Shown here: positions 22,687 through 25,166 of the stretch, in pieces | Layout: each line of letters begins with the position of its first letter | How positions within the stretch are numbered: position 1 is the stretch's first letter | Assembly (NCBI GenBank): GCA_041481445.1 | Contig: JBGPBV010000104.1 | Span: forward strand, 1 to 25,166 | Length of the DNA: 25,166 nucleotides | Reading direction: 5' to 3' | Source: AA29 sp041481445 | Lineage (GTDB): Bacteria; Acidobacteriota; Vicinamibacteria; Fen-336 | Translations under genes and position numbers: made by a program | The notes under the pieces: model-generated | Database searches by the model: none | What the model saw: only the letters and a program-made list of their open reading frames with translations | What the model was told of the DNA's origin: nothing

Positions 22687-23896
22687 GGGCTTCGATCGGA
22701 TCCAGCTCCGCGGCCTTGCGCGCGGGGTAGAAGCCGAAGAAGACGCCGACGGCGCCCGCGAAGGCGAAGGCCACCACGATCGCGGACGGGGTGATGAGGG
22801 TGGGCCAGCCCAGCCCGCTCGTGAGCACCCGGGACACGGTCAGGCCCAGCACCACGCCGATCGCGCCTCCCACGATCGAGAGGCTCACCGCCTCCGCCAG
22901 GAACTGGCGGAGGATGTCGCGGGTGCGCGCCCCCACCGCCATGCGCAGGCCGATCTCGCGCGTCCGCTCCGTCACCGAGACGAGCATGATGTTCATGATG
23001 CCGATCCCGCCCACGAGCAGGCTGACCGAGGCCACGCTCATGAGGAGCATGGTCATCGTGTCCGCCATCTGCGTGCGGGTGGACGCCATCTCCTCGACCG
23101 TGCGCACGGTGAAGTCGTCGTCGGCGGGGTCCTGGATCTTGTGCCGCTGCCGCATCAGCTTGGTGATGTCGACGGCGGCCGGCTCGACGTTGTCGCTGGA
23201 GGTGGCGGAGAGCACGATCTGCTGGAGGTAGGTGATCCCCAGCAGCTTCTTCTGCACGGTGGTGTAGGGCGCCACGATCACGTCGTCCTGGTCCTGTCCC
23301 CACTGGTTCTGGCCCTTCGAGGTCAGCACCCCGAGCACCCGGAAGGGCAGGTTCTTGACCCGGATGATCTGCCCCACGGGATCGGAGTCCGGGAACAGGG
23401 TCCTCGCCACCGTCGGCCCCAGCAGCGCGACCTTCTCCGCCACCGCCACGTCGCGGGCGGTGAAATCGTCGCCGGAGGCGACCGCCCAGTTGCGGATGAC
23501 GATGTAGTCCTCGTCCCCGCCCTCCACCGACGTGTTCCAGTTCTGGTTCGCGGCCACGACCTGGGCCCGGCCGCGGGCCATGGGGCTCATGCGCGCCACC
23601 GTCAGCACCTCGCGCACGATGGCCTGGGCGTCGTCCAGGGTCAGGGTGCTCGTGCTGCCCGCTCCCCCGCGCGCGACGCCCGGACCGCGCCCGAAGCTGC
23701 CCGCGGAGACGTAGATGACGTTGGTGCCCTGCTGCTGGATCTGCTCGTCGATGGCGGCGCGGGCCCCGGAGCCCAGCGAGATCATGGCGATGACGCTGGC
23801 CACGCCGATGATCACGCCGAGCATGGTGAGGGCGGAGCGGACGGCGTTGCGGCGGATGGCGACCATGGCGATGCGCAGGACGTTCCGAAGCTTCAT
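22673..23896 (-). CDS. MacB/FtsX-type ABC transporter permease
   Basis: 407 residues from ATG 23896, overlapping the ATPase stop as ATGA. The layout is an N-terminal transmembrane helix (about 18-42, SALTMLGVIIGVASVIAMISLG), a large periplasmic domain (about 45-285), then three helices. Signatures are LVGGIGIMNIMLVSVTERTREIG, LRMAVGARTRDILRQFL and the end FYPARKAAELDPIEALRYE. It corresponds to the permease half of MacB, encoded separately from the ATPase. Such complexes use ATP to drive periplasmic substrates (peptides, siderophores, toxins, lipids) through an outer-membrane exit duct. The outer-membrane partner is not in the window. Substrate unknown. Confidence 0.94.
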   Translation of the reverse strand: MKLRNVLRIAMVAIRRNAVRSALTMLGVIIGVASVIAMISLGSGARAAIDEQIQQQGTNVIYVSAGSFGRGPGVARGGAGSTSTLTLDDAQAIVREVLTVARMSPMARGRAQVVAANQNWNTSVEGGDEDYIVIRNWAVASGDDFTARDVAVAEKVALLGPTVARTLFPDSDPVGQIIRVKNLPFRVLGVLTSKGQNQWGQDQDDVIVAPYTTVQKKLLGITYLQQIVLSATSSDNVEPAAVDITKLMRQRHKIQDPADDDFTVRTVEEMASTRTQMADTMTMLLMSVASVSLLVGGIGIMNIMLVSVTERTREIGLRMAVGARTRDILRQFLAEAVSLSIVGGAIGVVLGLTVSRVLTSGLGWPTLITPSAIVVAFAFAGAVGVFFGFYPARKAAELDPIEALRYE

Positions 23897-24654
23897 GTCA
23901 CCGCCTCCTCGGGCAGGGCCGCCCGCTCGAGGGCGGCGTCGCGCCGGCTCTCCACCTTGCGGTCGGAGACGACGCGCCCGTCCCGGAACGTGACCTCGCG
24001 ATGGGCGTACTCCGCGATGTCGTGCTCGTGGGTGATGAGGATGATCGTGAGGCCCTGGTCGCGGTTGAGCCGCTGCAGGACCTCCATGATCTCCACGCTG
24101 GTGCGCGTGTCGAGGTTTCCGGTGGGCTCGTCCGCGAGCAGGATCTCCGGGTCGTTGACCAGCGCGCGCGCGATGGCCACCCGCTGCTGCTGGCCGCCCG
24201 AGAGCTGGCTCGGCGTGTGGTGGGTGCGCGGTCCGAGGCCCACGACGTCGAGCAGGGCCTGGGCCCGGGCGTGGCGGGCGGCGGCGGCGGGCGCGTCCGG
24301 GCTGTAGAGCATGGGCAGCTCCACGTTCTCGAGCGCGGACGTGCGCGGGAGCAGGTTGAAGCTCTGGAACACGAAGCCGATCTTCCGGTTCCGGAGCTGC
24401 GCGCGCCGGTCGCGGTCGAACCCCGACACGTCCTCGCCCTCGAGCAGGTAGCGCCCGGAGGTGGGGCGGTCGAGCAGGCCCACGATGTTCATGAAGGTCG
24501 ACTTGCCGCTCCCGGAGGCGCCCACCACGGCCAGGAAGGTGCCCTTGGCGATCTCGAGGTCGAGCCCGCGCAGGGCGTGCACGGTCACGTCTCCGACGAC
24601 GTAGGACTTCTTGAGGTCGACGATCTGGACGAGGAGCCGCTCACCGTCCGCCAC
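23893..24654 (-). CDS. ABC transporter ATP-binding protein (MacB/LolD type)
   Basis: 253 residues from GTG 24654, 5 nt after the adaptor stop codon; the frame stays open upstream but that part translates as Arg/Ala-rich shadow of the adaptor gene. Walker A is GASGSGKS (45-52), the Q-loop FVFQSFNLLPRTSALENV (94 onwards), the signature LSGGQQQRVAIARAL (151 onwards), Walker B ILLADEP (171-177) with TGNLDT as D-loop, and the switch His in ITHEHD. The pattern is that of the macrolide-exporter/lipoprotein-release ATPases. The C-terminal tail (about 232-253) is charged and variable. It forms an operon with the permease (4-bp overlap) and the adaptor. Confidence 0.94.
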   Translation of the reverse strand: MADGERLLVQIVDLKKSYVVGDVTVHALRGLDLEIAKGTFLAVVGASGSGKSTFMNIVGLLDRPTSGRYLLEGEDVSGFDRDRRAQLRNRKIGFVFQSFNLLPRTSALENVELPMLYSPDAPAAAARHARAQALLDVVGLGPRTHHTPSQLSGGQQQRVAIARALVNDPEILLADEPTGNLDTRTSVEIMEVLQRLNRDQGLTIILITHEHDIAEYAHREVTFRDGRVVSDRKVESRRDAALERAALPEEAVT

Positions 24655-24659
24655 CGCGC

Positions 24660-25166
24660 TCAGCCCCGCTGGCGCCGCTGCGGCTGCGGCGCGAAGGGGT
24701 TGGTGGTCCCCGGGGAGCCGCTCGGCCGCGGTCCGCCTGCCGTCGCGCCGGGAGCCCCGATGCCCGTGATGACCTGGGCGCCTTCGTCGAGGCCGCTCAC
24801 GACCTCGACCCACTGGCCGTCGTTGATTCCGGTGCGGACGGGCTGCGGCTTGGGCTTGCCGTCGGGGCCGAGGACGAACACGACCGTGGGCCGTCCGCCG
24901 CCTCCGCCCGACCCCCGCTGAGCGGCGCCCATCCCGCGCCCGCCGCCACCTTGACCACCACCGCCGCCTTGAGCGCCACCACCTCCCTGGCCGCCGGGTC
25001 CGCCCATGCCGGCGCGGCCCTGCCCCCGGCGCCCGCCGTTGTCACCTTGCCCGCCGGGCGCCCCGGGCGCCGTCTCCGCCGCCGGGGACGCGTTCGAAGC
25101 CGTCGCCGCTCCGGATGCCGGAGCCCCCGACGGGGCGGCGCCCGGGCTGCCGGAACCGCCAGGGCC
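24660..25166 (-). CDS. Periplasmic adaptor (MacA/HlyD-like), C-terminal part with Gly-rich linker (5' end outside window)
   Basis: The frame is open from the right edge to the TGA at 24660, giving 168 visible residues. The first roughly 97 are low complexity: Ala/Pro/Ser/Gly-rich, with collagen-like PGAPGG and then runs of Gly with Gln, Arg and Ala. Then comes the adaptor's membrane-proximal beta domain, recognisable by PTVVFVLGPDGKPKPQPV, then RTGINDGQWVEVVSGL and DEGAQVITG. A Pro/Arg/Gln-rich tail ends it. An ATG at 25007 is internal, not the start. The protein would link the permease to an outer-membrane channel. The Gly-rich insert inside the membrane-proximal region is unusual against classical MacA. 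Family assignment rests on the C-terminal motif and on the ABC genes just downstream. Confidence 0.85.
   Translation of the reverse strand, partial: GPGGSGSPGAAPSGAPASGAATASNASPAAETAPGAPGGQGDNGGRRGQGRAGMGGPGGQGGGGAQGGGGGQGGGGRGMGAAQRGSGGGGGRPTVVFVLGPDGKPKPQPVRTGINDGQWVEVVSGLDEGAQVITGIGAPGATAGGPRPSGSPGTTNPFAPQPQRRQRG

Noticed and set aside
24797..25007. DNA repeat or CRISPR-like array in the GGC/GGT-rich stretch
   Set aside because: It is the codon-level result of a Gly-rich protein linker in an open frame; there are no regular repeat-spacer units.

Overview
The window is about 25 kb of GC-rich bacterial chromosome with tightly packed genes. The gene content points to Acidobacteriota: two Oar-like TonB-dependent receptors with an N-terminal carboxypeptidase-regulatory domain, and several sulfatase-fold proteins fused to tetratricopeptide repeats (TPRs). 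This assignment rests on family knowledge, not on a marker gene. I see no rRNA, tRNA, insertion sequence, CRISPR array or prophage.

Region 1 (1-14988) is a near mirror-image cluster. The 3' end of a TPR gene at 1-378 abuts a convergent sulfatase-fold/TPR gene (379-2523). Next come a TonB-dependent receptor (2622-5534) and a second sulfatase-fold/TPR gene (5777-7981), both on the minus strand. From a divergent centre near 7980-8040, two overlapping sulfatase-fold/TPR genes (7993-9750 and 9747-11852) and a second receptor (12118-14988) run on the plus strand. All four sulfatase-fold proteins keep the metal-site motifs but have Thr where a sulfatase needs the Cys/Ser that becomes formylglycine. 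The TPRs suggest docking. A surface-modification or uptake role with the two receptors is inference.

Region 2 (15069-22686) looks like a muropeptide and amino-acid locus. It holds an AGCS-type sodium:alanine/glycine symporter, diaminopimelate decarboxylase (lysA) and an NAD-dependent epimerase/dehydratase on the plus strand. On the minus strand an operon encodes an SH3-NlpC/P60 peptidase, a DUF819 membrane protein and a periplasmic class-A-beta-lactamase-like serine hydrolase. Divergent from that operon is a dipeptide (L-Ala-D/L-Glu) epimerase. The peptidase and epimerase match the YkfC/YkfB step of murein-peptide catabolism. LysA and the symporter could handle diaminopimelate and alanine. 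DUF819 is the natural candidate transporter.

Region 3 (22673-25166) is a MacA/MacB-like export system on the minus strand. It comprises the C-terminal part of a periplasmic adaptor with a long Gly-rich linker (running off the window), an ABC ATPase and a MacB/FtsX-type permease.

Expression layout: within operons neighbouring genes overlap by 4 bp (GTGA three times, ATGA once). Convergent pairs abut or overlap by 14 bp. Four starts lie 6-9 nt behind a -10-like hexamer with no Shine-Dalgarno sequence, which suggests leaderless transcripts, while other genes have strong AGGAGG sites. Two starts appear to be TTG.
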